From NCBI GenBank assembly GCA_023433655.1, contig JAEYUE010000083.1, positions 1-22,535 of the forward strand: a stretch of DNA of 22,535 bases. Reading direction: 5' to 3'. Below are positions 13,767-22,497 of this stretch, one piece after another. A model generated the notes under the pieces. It did not search any database. It saw only the letters and a program-made list of their open reading frames with translations, and was not told the DNA's origin. Made by a program: the position numbers and the translations under genes. Numbering within the stretch: the stretch's first letter is position 1; the number at the start of each line of letters is the position of its first letter. The stretch comes from Pseudomonadota bacterium. GTDB lineage: Bacteria; Pseudomonadota; Alphaproteobacteria; Caulobacterales; Caulobacteraceae.

Positions 13767-15817
13767 AGCGATCGAACCGCAGCGCCCTCGGCGTCGCCCT
13801 GGCGGCCGTCCTCGCCCTGCAGGGACCGCTCGCCGCCGCGCCGGCCCTGGCGCAGACGGGGGGCGGCCAGACCCTCAATGTCCAGAGCGCCGACATCCGC
13901 GCCTTCATCCAGGACGTCGCCCGCTCGACCGGCCGCACCTTCATCGTCGATCCGGCCGTGACCGGCACGGTGACGGTGACCAGCGACCGGCCGCTGTCGC
14001 GGGCCCAGCTGTTCGAGGTCTTCCTGTCGACCCTGCGCGCCAACGGGCTGGTCGTGACGCCGACCAGCTCGGGGGCGTATCGCATCAGCCCGGCCCAGGG
14101 CGCGGCCCAGGGGCCGGCGACGGTGGGGGCGGAACGGTTCGCCACAGAGGTCTTCCAGCTGCGCAACATCGACGCCGCCTCGGCCGCTGAGACCATCCGG
14201 CCGCTGGTCGGGCCGCAAGGGCAGGTGCTGCCGAACGCCGGCGCCAACAGCGTCGTCGTCGCCGACTTCGCCGACAATCTGGCCCGCATCCGCGCCCTGA
14301 TCGGCCGCATCGACGTCGACCGCACCGGCTTCGAGGTGGTGACGCTGGAGAACTCCTCGGCCCGCGAGATCGCCGGCGTGTTGCAGACGGTGCTGGCCCC
14401 CCCGGGCGGCCAGCCGGGCCAAGGCATGGTGTCGGTGACGCCTGTGGAGAGTTCCAACTCCGTGGTGTTGCGTGGCGACCCCTCTGCGGTGGCGCGGGTG
14501 CTGCCGCTGGTCGAGGATCTCGACCGCCGCGCGCAGTCGGCTGACGACGTCAAGGTCGTCTTCCTCGAACACGCCAACGCCGAGGCCCTGCTGCCGGTGC
14601 TTCAGCAGATCGTCGGCCAGCCGGTCACCGCGGCCAGCGCCAATGCCGCGCCGGCCAGCGGACGGGGTGGGGTCGGCGGCGCCGACATCGATGTCGCGCC
14701 CGCCCCATCCGCGGTCGCCGCGCCGATTCCGGGCCAGCGCGCCACCATCGCCCGCTTCCCGGGCGCCAACGCCCTGGTGATTTCCGGCTCGGCCGACACC
14801 CAGCGCATGTTGGCCGAGGTCATCCGCCAGCTCGATCAGCGCCGCCAGCAGGTGTTGATCGAGGCCATCGTCGTCGAACTCAGCGACAACGCCGTGCGCG
14901 AGCTCGGCGTGCAGTGGCTGCTCGCCGGCGAGGACGGCAACCCCATCGGGCTGACCAACTATTCCGACCGCGCCACGCCGCTGATTCCGATCGCCGGCGG
15001 CGCCGGGGCGGGCCAGCTGGACGAGGACGATCCGCTGCGCGATCAACTGCAGAACCTCGCCATCAACAGCCTGCTCGGCGCCAACGGTTTCATCGGCGGC
15101 GGCGGCGGCCGCATCGGCGACGGCCTGTTCGGCTTCATCATCAACGCCGCCAAGACCGACGACGGCTCCAACCTGCTGCAGACCCCGTCGCTGATGACCC
15201 TCGACAACGAGGAGGCCACCATCCTGGTCGGCCAGGAGGTGCCGATCACGACCGGTGAGACCCTCCTCGACGGCAACTCCAACCCGTTCCGCACGACCCA
15301 GCGCCAGGACATCGGCGTCAAGCTGATTGTCCGGCCGCAGATCAACGCCGGCGGCTCGATCACCCTGTTCCTGCGTCAGGAGGTGTCGAGCATCAACGGC
15401 GTGCTGTCCAACTCGGCCAGCGATCTGGTGCTGAACAAGCGCGAGCTGGAGACCACCCTCGTCGTCGACGACGGCGACATCGCGGTGGCCGGCGGCCTGC
15501 TGGACCAGAACGACCGGCTGTCGGTCGACAAGGTGCCGGGGCTGGGCGACATCCCAGGCATCGGCGCCCTGTTCCGCTCGACCAGCCGCCAGCGCGGGCG
15601 GACCAATCTGATGGTCTTCATTCGCCCGACCATCATCCGGTCGCAGGCGGACGCGCAGAGCCTCGCCGCCGACCGCTGGGGCTATATGCGCCAGCAGCAG
15701 CTGAACAACGCCCCGGGCGTGGAGCCCAGCCTCGACGAGATGCTGCGCGACTACATGCGCACTCAGCCGCCCGTCGCGCCGGAATACGCCGTCCCAACGC
15801 CGCGGGCGATGGAATGA
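13763..15817 (+). CDS. gspD: T2SS outer-membrane secretin GspD
   Basis: Forms the multimeric outer-membrane channel of the type II secretion system. The start is a TTG overlapping the gspC stop (TTGA); it is supported by AAGGA seven bases upstream and by a signal peptide beginning MKRSNRSALG and cleaved near ALA-QT (residue 30). The 684 residues hold an N0 domain (about 36-110), three N1-N3 repeats (about 127-365) with a Gly/Ala/Pro-rich loop in N3 at 290-325, and the secretin core at about 365-625. The core includes VPITTGE, the ALFRST stretch and a terminal TNLMVFIRPTII strand. The tail after residue 625 is about 60 residues. No pilotin (GspS) gene is visible in the window. Confidence 0.96.
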   Translation: MKRSNRSALGVALAAVLALQGPLAAAPALAQTGGGQTLNVQSADIRAFIQDVARSTGRTFIVDPAVTGTVTVTSDRPLSRAQLFEVFLSTLRANGLVVTPTSSGAYRISPAQGAAQGPATVGAERFATEVFQLRNIDAASAAETIRPLVGPQGQVLPNAGANSVVVADFADNLARIRALIGRIDVDRTGFEVVTLENSSAREIAGVLQTVLAPPGGQPGQGMVSVTPVESSNSVVLRGDPSAVARVLPLVEDLDRRAQSADDVKVVFLEHANAEALLPVLQQIVGQPVTAASANAAPASGRGGVGGADIDVAPAPSAVAAPIPGQRATIARFPGANALVISGSADTQRMLAEVIRQLDQRRQQVLIEAIVVELSDNAVRELGVQWLLAGEDGNPIGLTNYSDRATPLIPIAGGAGAGQLDEDDPLRDQLQNLAINSLLGANGFIGGGGGRIGDGLFGFIINAAKTDDGSNLLQTPSLMTLDNEEATILVGQEVPITTGETLLDGNSNPFRTTQRQDIGVKLIVRPQINAGGSITLFLRQEVSSINGVLSNSASDLVLNKRELETTLVVDDGDIAVAGGLLDQNDRLSVDKVPGLGDIPGIGALFRSTSRQRGRTNLMVFIRPTIIRSQADAQSLAADRWGYMRQQQLNNAPGVEPSLDEMLRDYMRTQPPVAPEYAVPTPRAME

Positions 15818-15824
15818 GGGCGGC

Positions 15825-17339
15825 ATGATCACCCTCGTCAACCCGACCCTGCCCTACGGCTTCGCCAAGCGGCATGGCGTCATCCTGCTCGACGCCGGGG
15901 ATATCGCCCTGATCGGACTGCGCGAGGGCGCTGATCCGGCGGCCCTGGTCGAGACGCGCCGCGCCCTCGGCCGGCCGCTGCGCGTCGAACGGCTGAGCCA
16001 GGCCGACTTCGACCGGCGGCTGTCGCAGATCTATGCCGGCGACCCTCTGAACGCCGCCGACGGCGACGACCTGGACATGCCGTCGGGCCTCGGCAGCCTG
16101 ATCGACGACATGCCCGCCGCCGCCGACCTGCTCGACACCGCCGACGACGCCCCGGTCATCCGCCTGATCAACGGCATCATCGCCGAGGCCGTCCGCGCCG
16201 GCGCCTCCGACATCCACCTCGAGCCGTTCGAGACCGCCCTGACGGTCCGCATGCGCGTCGACGGCGTGCTGCGCGAGGCCTTGTCGCTCAACCCGCGGAT
16301 CACGCCCCTGCTGGTGTCCCGCATCAAGGTCATGGCCCGTCTCGACATCGCCGAGAAACGGGTGCCGCAGGACGGCCGTATCCCTCTGGCCCTCGGCGGC
16401 AAGACCCTGGACGTGCGGGTCTCGACCCTGCCGTCACGCGCCGGCGAGCGGGTCGTGCTGCGCATTCTGGACAAGGATCAGGCCGAGCTGAAGCTAGACG
16501 AACTGGGCATGACCGGCGAGACCCTCGACGCCTTCCGGGCGGCCCTGCGCGAGCCCAACGGAATCATTCTCGTCACCGGCCCGACCGGCTCCGGCAAGAC
16601 GACCTCTCTCTACGCCGGCCTGTCGCTGCTGAACGACTCGACACGCAACATTCTCACGGTCGAGGACCCGGTCGAATACGCCATCGACGGCGTCGGCCAG
16701 ACCCAGGTCAACACCAAGGTCGGCATGACCTTCGCCGCAGGACTGCGGGCCATCCTGCGTCAGGATCCCGACGTGGTCATGGTCGGCGAGATCCGCGACG
16801 TCGAGACGGCCCAGATCGCGGTGCAGGCCTCCCTGACCGGCCATCTGGTCCTGTCGACCGTGCACACCAACGACGCGGCGGGAGCGATCACCCGCCTGCG
16901 CGACATGGGCGTCGAGCCCTTCCTGCTGGCCTCGACCCTGCGGCTGATCGTGGCCCAGCGGCTGGTGCGGCGGCTGTGCCCGGCCTGCCGCCGGTCCGAA
17001 CCCGCCGACAGCGCCACGGCGCGGCTGATCGGGGTCAAGGCGGGTCAGCCCGTGTGGCGCGCCCAGGGCTGCGACCGCTGCCATCACACCGGCCACGTCG
17101 GACGCGTCGGCCTCTACGAGGTCATCGCCGTCGACGACCGCACCCGCCGCCTCATCGCCGCCGGGGCCGACGAGGAGGCGATCAACGCTGTCGCCTTCGA
17201 GCGCATGGACACCCTCGCCCGACGGGCCCGCGCCCTTGTCCTGAGCGGCCTGACCTCGATCGAGGAGGCGGTGCGGGTGACGCGCCGGGACGCCGTGGCC
17301 CTGCCGGACGACGCCCCGGCAGGCGAGGCGGCGGCCTGA
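15825..17339 (+). CDS. gspE: T2SS ATPase GspE
   Basis: Cytoplasmic hexameric ATPase that powers pseudopilus assembly. The 504-residue protein has an N-terminal GspL-binding domain (about 1-100), ASDIHLEP at 127-134, the Walker A loop GPTGSGKT at 252-259, an Asp box around ILTVEDPVEY (276-285), Walker B in DPDVVMVGEIRD (314-325) and a His box in TGHLVLSTVHTND (338-350). A tetracysteine zinc site is present: C385-x2-C388 and C416-x2-C419. Seven bases separate it from gspD, with GAGG before the ATG, and its stop overlaps the gspF start as TGATG. The zinc site separates GspE/PilB enzymes from PilT-type retraction ATPases. Confidence 0.97.
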   Translation: MITLVNPTLPYGFAKRHGVILLDAGDIALIGLREGADPAALVETRRALGRPLRVERLSQADFDRRLSQIYAGDPLNAADGDDLDMPSGLGSLIDDMPAAADLLDTADDAPVIRLINGIIAEAVRAGASDIHLEPFETALTVRMRVDGVLREALSLNPRITPLLVSRIKVMARLDIAEKRVPQDGRIPLALGGKTLDVRVSTLPSRAGERVVLRILDKDQAELKLDELGMTGETLDAFRAALREPNGIILVTGPTGSGKTTSLYAGLSLLNDSTRNILTVEDPVEYAIDGVGQTQVNTKVGMTFAAGLRAILRQDPDVVMVGEIRDVETAQIAVQASLTGHLVLSTVHTNDAAGAITRLRDMGVEPFLLASTLRLIVAQRLVRRLCPACRRSEPADSATARLIGVKAGQPVWRAQGCDRCHHTGHVGRVGLYEVIAVDDRTRRLIAAGADEEAINAVAFERMDTLARRARALVLSGLTSIEEAVRVTRRDAVALPDDAPAGEAAA

Positions 17340-18556
17340 TGGCGGCGTTCGACTATGTGGCGGTGGACGCCGGCGGCCGCACCCTCACCGGCGCACTGAC
17401 CGCCGCCGAGGAGGCCGCCGCGCGCGCCCTGCTGGAGCGGCGCAAGCTCATGCCCCTCGAGGTCACCATCGGCCGGGGCGCGATCCAGAAGGGGGACCGC
17501 GTCCGGCAGGCCCGGGGCGGCAGGCTGAACGCCAGGACCCTGGCCCTGACCACCCGCCAGCTGGCGACCCTGGTCTCCGTCGCCCCGATCGAGGAGGCGC
17601 TGCGGACCATCGCCCTGCAGGCCGACCGTCCGGCAGTGCGCCGGGTGCTCGAAGGCGTCCACGGCGGCGTGATGGAAGGCCGCCGCCTGTCCGACGCCAT
17701 GGCCCTGCAGGGGCAGGCCTTTCCGCCGCTGTACCGGGCCATGGTCTCGGCCGGGGAGACCTCGGGCGCGCTGGAGCCCATTCTGGAGCGGCTGGCCGAC
17801 GGCCTGGAGCGCGACCAGACGGTGCGCGGCAAGGTGATCACTGCACTGGTCTATCCGGCCGTGCTCGCCGTGGTGGCGCTGGGCGTTATCGGGGCGCTCA
17901 TGACCTTCGTGGTGCCGAAGGTGGTCGACCAGTTCGACAGCCTGAACCAGACCCTGCCGCTGCTCACCCGGCTGGTGATCGGCGTCTCCGACCTGATGCG
18001 CGACTGGGGCTGGCTGGCCGGCCTGCTGCTTCTTCTGGCGGGTCTGGCCGGCGCGGTCGCCCTGCGCCGTCCGGCCATCCGGCTTCAGGCGGACACGGCC
18101 CTGTTGCGTCTGCCCCTGATTGGACGCCTGACCCGCGATCTGCACGGGGCGAAGATGGCGCGGACCCTGTCGACCATGATCGCCGCCGGCCTGCCGGTGC
18201 TGGAAGGCCTGACCATCACCGCCCGGACTGTCTCCAACCGGGCCCTGCGCGCCGCCACCGAAACCATGGCCGACGCCGTGCGCGAAGGGGGCGGCCTGTC
18301 CGGCGCCATGCGCCGCGCCGACGTCTTCCCGCCGATACTCGTCTACATGACCGCCTCGGGCGAGAGCAGCGGCCGTCTGGAGCCGATGCTGGAGCGCGCC
18401 GCCGACTACCTCGAGCGCGAGTTCTCGACCTTCACCGCCGTGATGCTGAGCCTGCTCGAGCCCGCGATCATCGTCGTCATGGGCGGCGTGGTGGCCCTGA
18501 TCGTCCTCTCGATCCTGTTGCCCATTCTTCAGATCAACACCCTGGCCATGGGGTGA
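17339..18556 (+). CDS. gspF: T2SS inner-membrane platform protein GspF
   Basis: Polytopic platform protein that interacts with GspE and GspL during pseudopilin assembly. At 405 residues it has the family's two-repeat layout: cytoplasmic domains at about 66-170 and 268-370, each with an S-A/S-G-E-x-S-G motif (VSAGETSGALE at 136-146, TASGESSGRLE at 338-348), and membrane helices near 172-192, 226-243 and 372-396. The segment LATLVSVAPIEEAL appears one residue shorter than the L-x2-G-L-P-x-EEAL form common in other GspF proteins. Start overlaps the gspE stop. Confidence 0.95.
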   Translation: MAAFDYVAVDAGGRTLTGALTAAEEAAARALLERRKLMPLEVTIGRGAIQKGDRVRQARGGRLNARTLALTTRQLATLVSVAPIEEALRTIALQADRPAVRRVLEGVHGGVMEGRRLSDAMALQGQAFPPLYRAMVSAGETSGALEPILERLADGLERDQTVRGKVITALVYPAVLAVVALGVIGALMTFVVPKVVDQFDSLNQTLPLLTRLVIGVSDLMRDWGWLAGLLLLLAGLAGAVALRRPAIRLQADTALLRLPLIGRLTRDLHGAKMARTLSTMIAAGLPVLEGLTITARTVSNRALRAATETMADAVREGGGLSGAMRRADVFPPILVYMTASGESSGRLEPMLERAADYLEREFSTFTAVMLSLLEPAIIVVMGGVVALIVLSILLPILQINTLAMG

Positions 18557-18571
18557 TTGGAGTCGCATGCG

Positions 18572-19021
18572 ATGACCGATACCGACCGCACGATCGCCGA
18601 AGTCCGCCGCAAGCGCGCGGGATTTACGCTCGTTGAGCTGATGGTGGTGATCGTCATCATCGGCCTGCTGGCCACGGTGGTCGCCATCAACGTGCTGCCG
18701 AGTCAGGATCGGGCGATGGTCGGCAAGGCGCGGGCCGACATCTCGGTGCTGGAGCAGGCCATCGAGACCTACCGGCTCGACAACCTCGCCTTCCCGGACG
18801 ACCTGCAGGCCCTGGTCGCCCCGCCCGCCGGCCTTGCCCGGCCCGAGCGCTACCGTCAGGGCGGCTACGTCCGCCGCCTGCCCGAGGATCCGTGGGGCCA
18901 TCCCTACCAGTACCGCCGCCCGGGCGCGCACGGCGGCCAGTTCGACGTCTACTCCTTCGGAGCGGACGGCCGGGAAGGGGGGGAGGGCGATGACGCCGAC
19001 CTCGGAAACTGGCAGGCCTGA
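18572..19021 (+). CDS. gspG: Major pseudopilin GspG
   Basis: Main subunit of the periplasmic T2SS pseudopilus. The protein has 149 residues; a 17-residue basic leader ends KRAG, cut before FTLVELMVVIVIIGLL, with Glu at mature position 5. The C-terminal SFGADGREGGEGDDAD is the calcium-binding loop typical of GspG. The ATG at 18572 has GGAG about ten bases upstream; an in-frame TTG at 18557 adds five residues without a ribosome site. Its 3' end overlaps gspH by 32 bases. GspO is expected to process it. Confidence 0.95.
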   Translation: MTDTDRTIAEVRRKRAGFTLVELMVVIVIIGLLATVVAINVLPSQDRAMVGKARADISVLEQAIETYRLDNLAFPDDLQALVAPPAGLARPERYRQGGYVRRLPEDPWGHPYQYRRPGAHGGQFDVYSFGADGREGGEGDDADLGNWQA

Positions 19022-19460
19022 TCGCCGCGCGCGCCGCGCGGGGTTCACGCTCGTCGAGCTGCTGATGACGGTCGCCATCATCGGCCTGGCGGCGGGCGCC
19101 GTTGTTCTGTCGGTGCCGGATCACCGCCCGTCCGTCGCCGCGGACGCCGAAAGCTTCGCCGCGCGCCTGTTGCGGGCGCGTGAAGAGGCGGTGCTGACCA
19201 ACCGCCCCGTGGCGGTCGAGACGACGTCGGCCGGCTACGGCTTCTCGATCTTCGACGGCGCCGAATGGTCGCCCCTGACGGACGGACCGTTCGGACCCGA
19301 GGCGTGGATCGACGGCTTGACGGTCTCGCCGGCCGGACCGGTCCGGGTCGTGTTCGATCCGACCGGCGTCGCCGAGCCGGCGAGCCTGACCCTGGGCCGC
19401 GACGGCCGGACCGCCCGCGTCGTGATCGACGGAGCCGGCGAGGTGACCCTCGATGGCTGA
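18990..19460 (+). CDS. gspH: Minor pseudopilin GspH
   Basis: Minor pseudopilin of 156 residues at the pseudopilus tip region. A leader ending RRAG is cut before FTLVELLMTVAIIGLAAGAVVL, with Glu at mature +5; the globular part includes FAARLLRAREEAVLTNRPVAV, typical of the GspH/FimT family. The ATG at 18990 lies inside gspG with GGAGG five bases upstream. The frame is open further upstream to 18834, but that part only shadows gspG. Its stop lies inside the start of gspI. Confidence 0.92.
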   Translation: MTPTSETGRPDRRARRAGFTLVELLMTVAIIGLAAGAVVLSVPDHRPSVAADAESFAARLLRAREEAVLTNRPVAVETTSAGYGFSIFDGAEWSPLTDGPFGPEAWIDGLTVSPAGPVRVVFDPTGVAEPASLTLGRDGRTARVVIDGAGEVTLDG

Positions 19461-19818
19461 GCGCCCCACATCCCCGAGGGCCGGCTTCACCCTGATCGAG
19501 CTTCTCGTCGCCCTGGCGGTGTTCAGCCTGGCGGCCATGGCGCTGCTGAACCTGTCTGGCGAGAACACCCGCTCGGCGGCGCGGGTCGAGATGCGGACGC
19601 TGGGCGGCGTGGTGGCCGAGAACCTCGCGGTCGAGGCCATGATCGATCCGGACATCGCCCAGGGCCGGACCTCGGGCGCCGTCCCCCTCGCCGGCCGTCA
19701 GTGGCGCTGGACCCGTTCGGTCCAGGGCGTCGAGGCGGGCCTGCTGCGCATCGACGTCGCCGTGTCCACCGACGAGGGCCAGGCCGCCGACCGCGTGCTG
19801 TTCCGGGGACGGCCATGA
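19453..19818 (+). CDS. gspI: Minor pseudopilin GspI
   Basis: Minor pseudopilin of 121 residues. The leader is short, with Gly11 cut before FTLIELLVALAVFSLAAMAL and Glu at mature +5. The body holds VVAENLAVEAMI and RRW-like aromatic strands (RQWRWTRSV), as in GspI/XcpV. The ATG overlaps the gspH end by 8 bases, with GAGGTG seven bases upstream. With GspJ and GspK it is expected to form the tip complex. Identity rests on length, the pseudopilin N terminus and operon order. Confidence 0.92.
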   Translation: MAERPTSPRAGFTLIELLVALAVFSLAAMALLNLSGENTRSAARVEMRTLGGVVAENLAVEAMIDPDIAQGRTSGAVPLAGRQWRWTRSVQGVEAGLLRIDVAVSTDEGQAADRVLFRGRP

Positions 19819-20408
19819 CCGCCCCCGCCCGCGCTGGCTTCACCCTGGTCGAGGTGCTCGTCGCCCTGCTGATCTTCGCCCTGATCGCGGCGGCGGGGGC
19901 GGCGGTGCTCAGCCTGTCGATCGACAACCGCTTCGCCATCAAGGCGGCGACCGACCGCACCGGCGACCTGCAGCGGATGCGCAGCCTGCTCAGGGCCGAC
20001 CTCGGCCAGGCCAGCAGCCGTCGCGCCCGCGGCCCGACGGGTCGTCCGATGCTCCAGCCGCTAGGCGGCCCGGCGGCGCCCGGCGATCCGGTGCTGACGC
20101 TCACCCGTACCGGCTGGACCAATCCCGGCGGACGGCCGCGTCCCTCACTGCAGCGCGTCGAATACCGGCTCGTCGACAACCGGCTGGAGCGGCGGGTGGC
20201 CAGCCATCTCGATGGGGCGCGACCGGGCGCGCCGCAGGTGCTTTACCGCGGTGTCCATGACCTGACCGTGGCCTTCGTCAGGGATGGACAGGAAGCGCCC
20301 GCCTATATCGTCACCGCCGAACGGCCGCTGCCCGACGCGGTGCGGATACGCATGACGCTGGACGGCTACGGGCCGGTCGATCAGCTGTTCCTCGTCGGCG
20401 GCGGCTGA
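19815..20408 (+). CDS. gspJ: Minor pseudopilin GspJ
   Basis: Minor pseudopilin of 197 residues, larger than GspH and GspI as usual. Gly8 is cut before FTLVEVLVALLIFALIAAAG, with Glu at mature +5. Further along, LQRMRSLLRADLGQ and VEYRLVDNRLERRV are typical of the GspJ fold. The ATG overlaps the gspI stop as ATGA and the stop overlaps the gspK start as TGATG. Confidence 0.93.
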   Translation: MTAPARAGFTLVEVLVALLIFALIAAAGAAVLSLSIDNRFAIKAATDRTGDLQRMRSLLRADLGQASSRRARGPTGRPMLQPLGGPAAPGDPVLTLTRTGWTNPGGRPRPSLQRVEYRLVDNRLERRVASHLDGARPGAPQVLYRGVHDLTVAFVRDGQEAPAYIVTAERPLPDAVRIRMTLDGYGPVDQLFLVGGG

Positions 20409-21394
20409 TGCGGCCGGGCCCCGACAACCGCGAGGGCATGGCCCTGCTGACCGTCCTCCTGCTGGTGGCGGTGATGTCGGTGGTCGCGGTGGCCGTGCTG
20501 GACGACGTCCGCTTCTCGGTGCGCCGCGCGACCAACGCCGAGACCCAGGCCCAGGCCCAGTGGTACGCCTCCGGCGCCGAGGCCCTCGCCCGCCGGCAGG
20601 TCGCGCGCCTGCTCGCGGCCGGCCCCGCCCGCACCCCGCTGGAGCCCCAATGGAACGGCCGCCGCCTGAGCTTCCCGATCGAGGGCGGCTCGATCAGCGC
20701 CGCGGTCACCGACGGCCAGGCCTGTTTCAACCTCAACAGCCTGGTCGAGGGCTATGGCGAGGACCTGCTGGAACGGCCGCTCGGCAGGGCCCAGTTCCTC
20801 GCCCTTGGCCGGGCCGTCGGCGCGCCGGACAGCCGCATGCGCGCCGTCGCTGACGCCCTGACCGACTGGCTGGACGCCGACAATGTCTCCCGCCCCCTCG
20901 GCGCCGAGGACGGCGCCTACGCCGGCCTGGCCACGCCCTACCGGACCGGCGGCGTGATGCTGGCCGAGGTCAGCGAGCTCCGCGCGGTCAAGGGCGTCGA
21001 CGCGGACCTGTACCGCCGCCTGCGGCCGCACGTCTGCGCCCTGCCGACCAGTCGGCTGTCGCCGCTGAACGTCAACACCCTGACGCCGGATCAGGCCCCC
21101 CTGCTGATGATGCTGACCGACAACGCCCTCGGTCCCGAAAGCGCCCGCGCCGTCATCGCCAGGCGCCCGCACGACGGCTGGCCGGACGCTGCCGCTTTCT
21201 GGGCCCAGCCGGCCCTCGCGGCGGTCGAGGTTCCGGACGAGGTGCGCGACCAGGTCACCGTCCTGACCCGCTACTTCAATCTCCGCATCGACATCGACCA
21301 TGGCGGCGGCCGCGCCGTCCGCACCGCCCTGCTGCACGCACAGCCGGACGGCGTGGTGCGGACCGTCATCCAGCGCTGGACTCCCGAAGAATGA
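20408..21394 (+). CDS. gspK: Pseudopilus tip protein GspK
   Basis: Largest minor pseudopilin (328 residues), which caps the tip with GspI and GspJ. The leader ends REG, cut before MALLTVLLLVAVMSVVAV; mature position 5 is Thr rather than Glu, which is normal for GspK and fits its place at the tip. The body includes ACFNLNSLVEG, the DALTDWLDADN segment and LSPLNVNTLTPDQ, all diagnostic of GspK. Start and stop overlap gspJ and gspL. Confidence 0.95.
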   Translation: MRPGPDNREGMALLTVLLLVAVMSVVAVAVLDDVRFSVRRATNAETQAQAQWYASGAEALARRQVARLLAAGPARTPLEPQWNGRRLSFPIEGGSISAAVTDGQACFNLNSLVEGYGEDLLERPLGRAQFLALGRAVGAPDSRMRAVADALTDWLDADNVSRPLGAEDGAYAGLATPYRTGGVMLAEVSELRAVKGVDADLYRRLRPHVCALPTSRLSPLNVNTLTPDQAPLLMMLTDNALGPESARAVIARRPHDGWPDAAAFWAQPALAAVEVPDEVRDQVTVLTRYFNLRIDIDHGGGRAVRTALLHAQPDGVVRTVIQRWTPEE

Positions 21395-22497
21395 AACCGA
21401 CCCGCCTGATCCTCATTCCGGCCCTCGCCGGACAGCCGGCGCCCTACATGATCGTCGGCCCGGACGGCGCGGTGCTCGATCACGGCCTACTGCCCCTCGA
21501 CGCCGTCGAGCGGCCCGAGCCGATGCGCACGGTCGCGATCTGCCCCGGCGCCGACGTCTCGATCCGCTGGCTCGACCTGCCGCCCGGCGGCGCCGCCCAG
21601 CTGCGGGCCGCGGCCGCCTGGCGGATGCGCGACGAGCTGGTCGCGGCGCCCGACCGGGTAGCCACTGTGGTCGGCCCGGCCACCGGGCCGGACCAGCCGC
21701 GCCTCGTCGCCGTGGTCGGCCTCGGGCTGCTGCAGGCCTGGTCGGACTATCTCGAGGCCTTGGGGGTCCGCGCCGATGTCATCACGCCGGACATGCTGAC
21801 CCTCGAGGAACCGGAGGAGGACGATGTCGTCGCGGCGGTCAGCTTCGGCGAGACCACGGCCCTGCGCGGCCGACGCTTCGCCGTCGCCCTCCAGCCGGAC
21901 CTGGTCGACCTTGTCGCTGGCGACCGCCGCGTGGTCGCGATTCAGGACAGGACCGTGGTCGAGCGGGCCTTGGCGCGGGCTGCGCATTCGCCGGCGATCA
22001 ATCTGCTCGATAACGGCGCCCGTGACCGTACGGCGGCGAGGGTCGGCTGGCGACGCGCCCCCGGACTGGCCGCGGCCCTGGCGGTCTCACCCCTCGTGCT
22101 GACCGCCGCCGCCGCCGCGCGCGACGACATGGCGGCTCGCCGGCTCGAGACCGAGGCGGTCGCGGCCATCGCCGCCGTCGCACCTGATGTGGCGCGGGAA
22201 TCCGATCCGGTCGCCGCCCTGCGCCGCCGCGCCGCCGCCGCACCGCCGCCCGGCGGCTTGACCGCCGCCGCCGCCGCCCTGTTCACCGCCGTCGAAGGCG
22301 TCGAGGGCGTGGAGCTGGACGCCCTGGTCGCCAGTCCCGACGACGGCATGAAGGCGACCCTCAGCCACCCCGCATACTCCGACATGCAGGAGGTCGGCCG
22401 GCGCATGGCCGACGCCGGCCTCGCCGTGACCGAAAACGCCACCCTCGACGACGGCGGCCGCGTCGTCAGCGACATCAGCATCGGAGCCCGCCCGTGA
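21391..22497 (+). CDS. gspL: T2SS inner-membrane protein GspL
   Basis: Bitopic platform protein whose cytoplasmic actin-like domain binds GspE and whose periplasmic domain binds GspM. The 368 residues comprise a cytoplasmic part (about 1-220) with WLDLPPGGAAQLRAAAAWRM and a NLLDNGA segment (204-210) corresponding to the NLLxGxF motif before the membrane, one helix at about 223-243, and an Ala-rich periplasmic part ending in a ferredoxin-like fold region. The ATG overlaps the gspK stop (ATGA). Sequence conservation in GspL is low, so order in the operon carries weight. Confidence 0.92.
   Translation: MKPTRLILIPALAGQPAPYMIVGPDGAVLDHGLLPLDAVERPEPMRTVAICPGADVSIRWLDLPPGGAAQLRAAAAWRMRDELVAAPDRVATVVGPATGPDQPRLVAVVGLGLLQAWSDYLEALGVRADVITPDMLTLEEPEEDDVVAAVSFGETTALRGRRFAVALQPDLVDLVAGDRRVVAIQDRTVVERALARAAHSPAINLLDNGARDRTAARVGWRRAPGLAAALAVSPLVLTAAAAARDDMAARRLETEAVAAIAAVAPDVARESDPVAALRRRAAAAPPPGGLTAAAAALFTAVEGVEGVELDALVASPDDGMKATLSHPAYSDMQEVGRRMADAGLAVTENATLDDGGRVVSDISIGARP

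Noticed and set aside
18557..18571. TTG start for gspG
   Set aside because: There is no ribosome site before it, whereas GGAG upstream of the ATG at 18572 gives a standard pseudopilin leader.
20408..20470. Missing Glu at mature position 5 of the pseudopilin GspK as a defect
   Set aside because: GspK proteins normally lack this glutamate because they sit at the pseudopilus tip, so this is typical.
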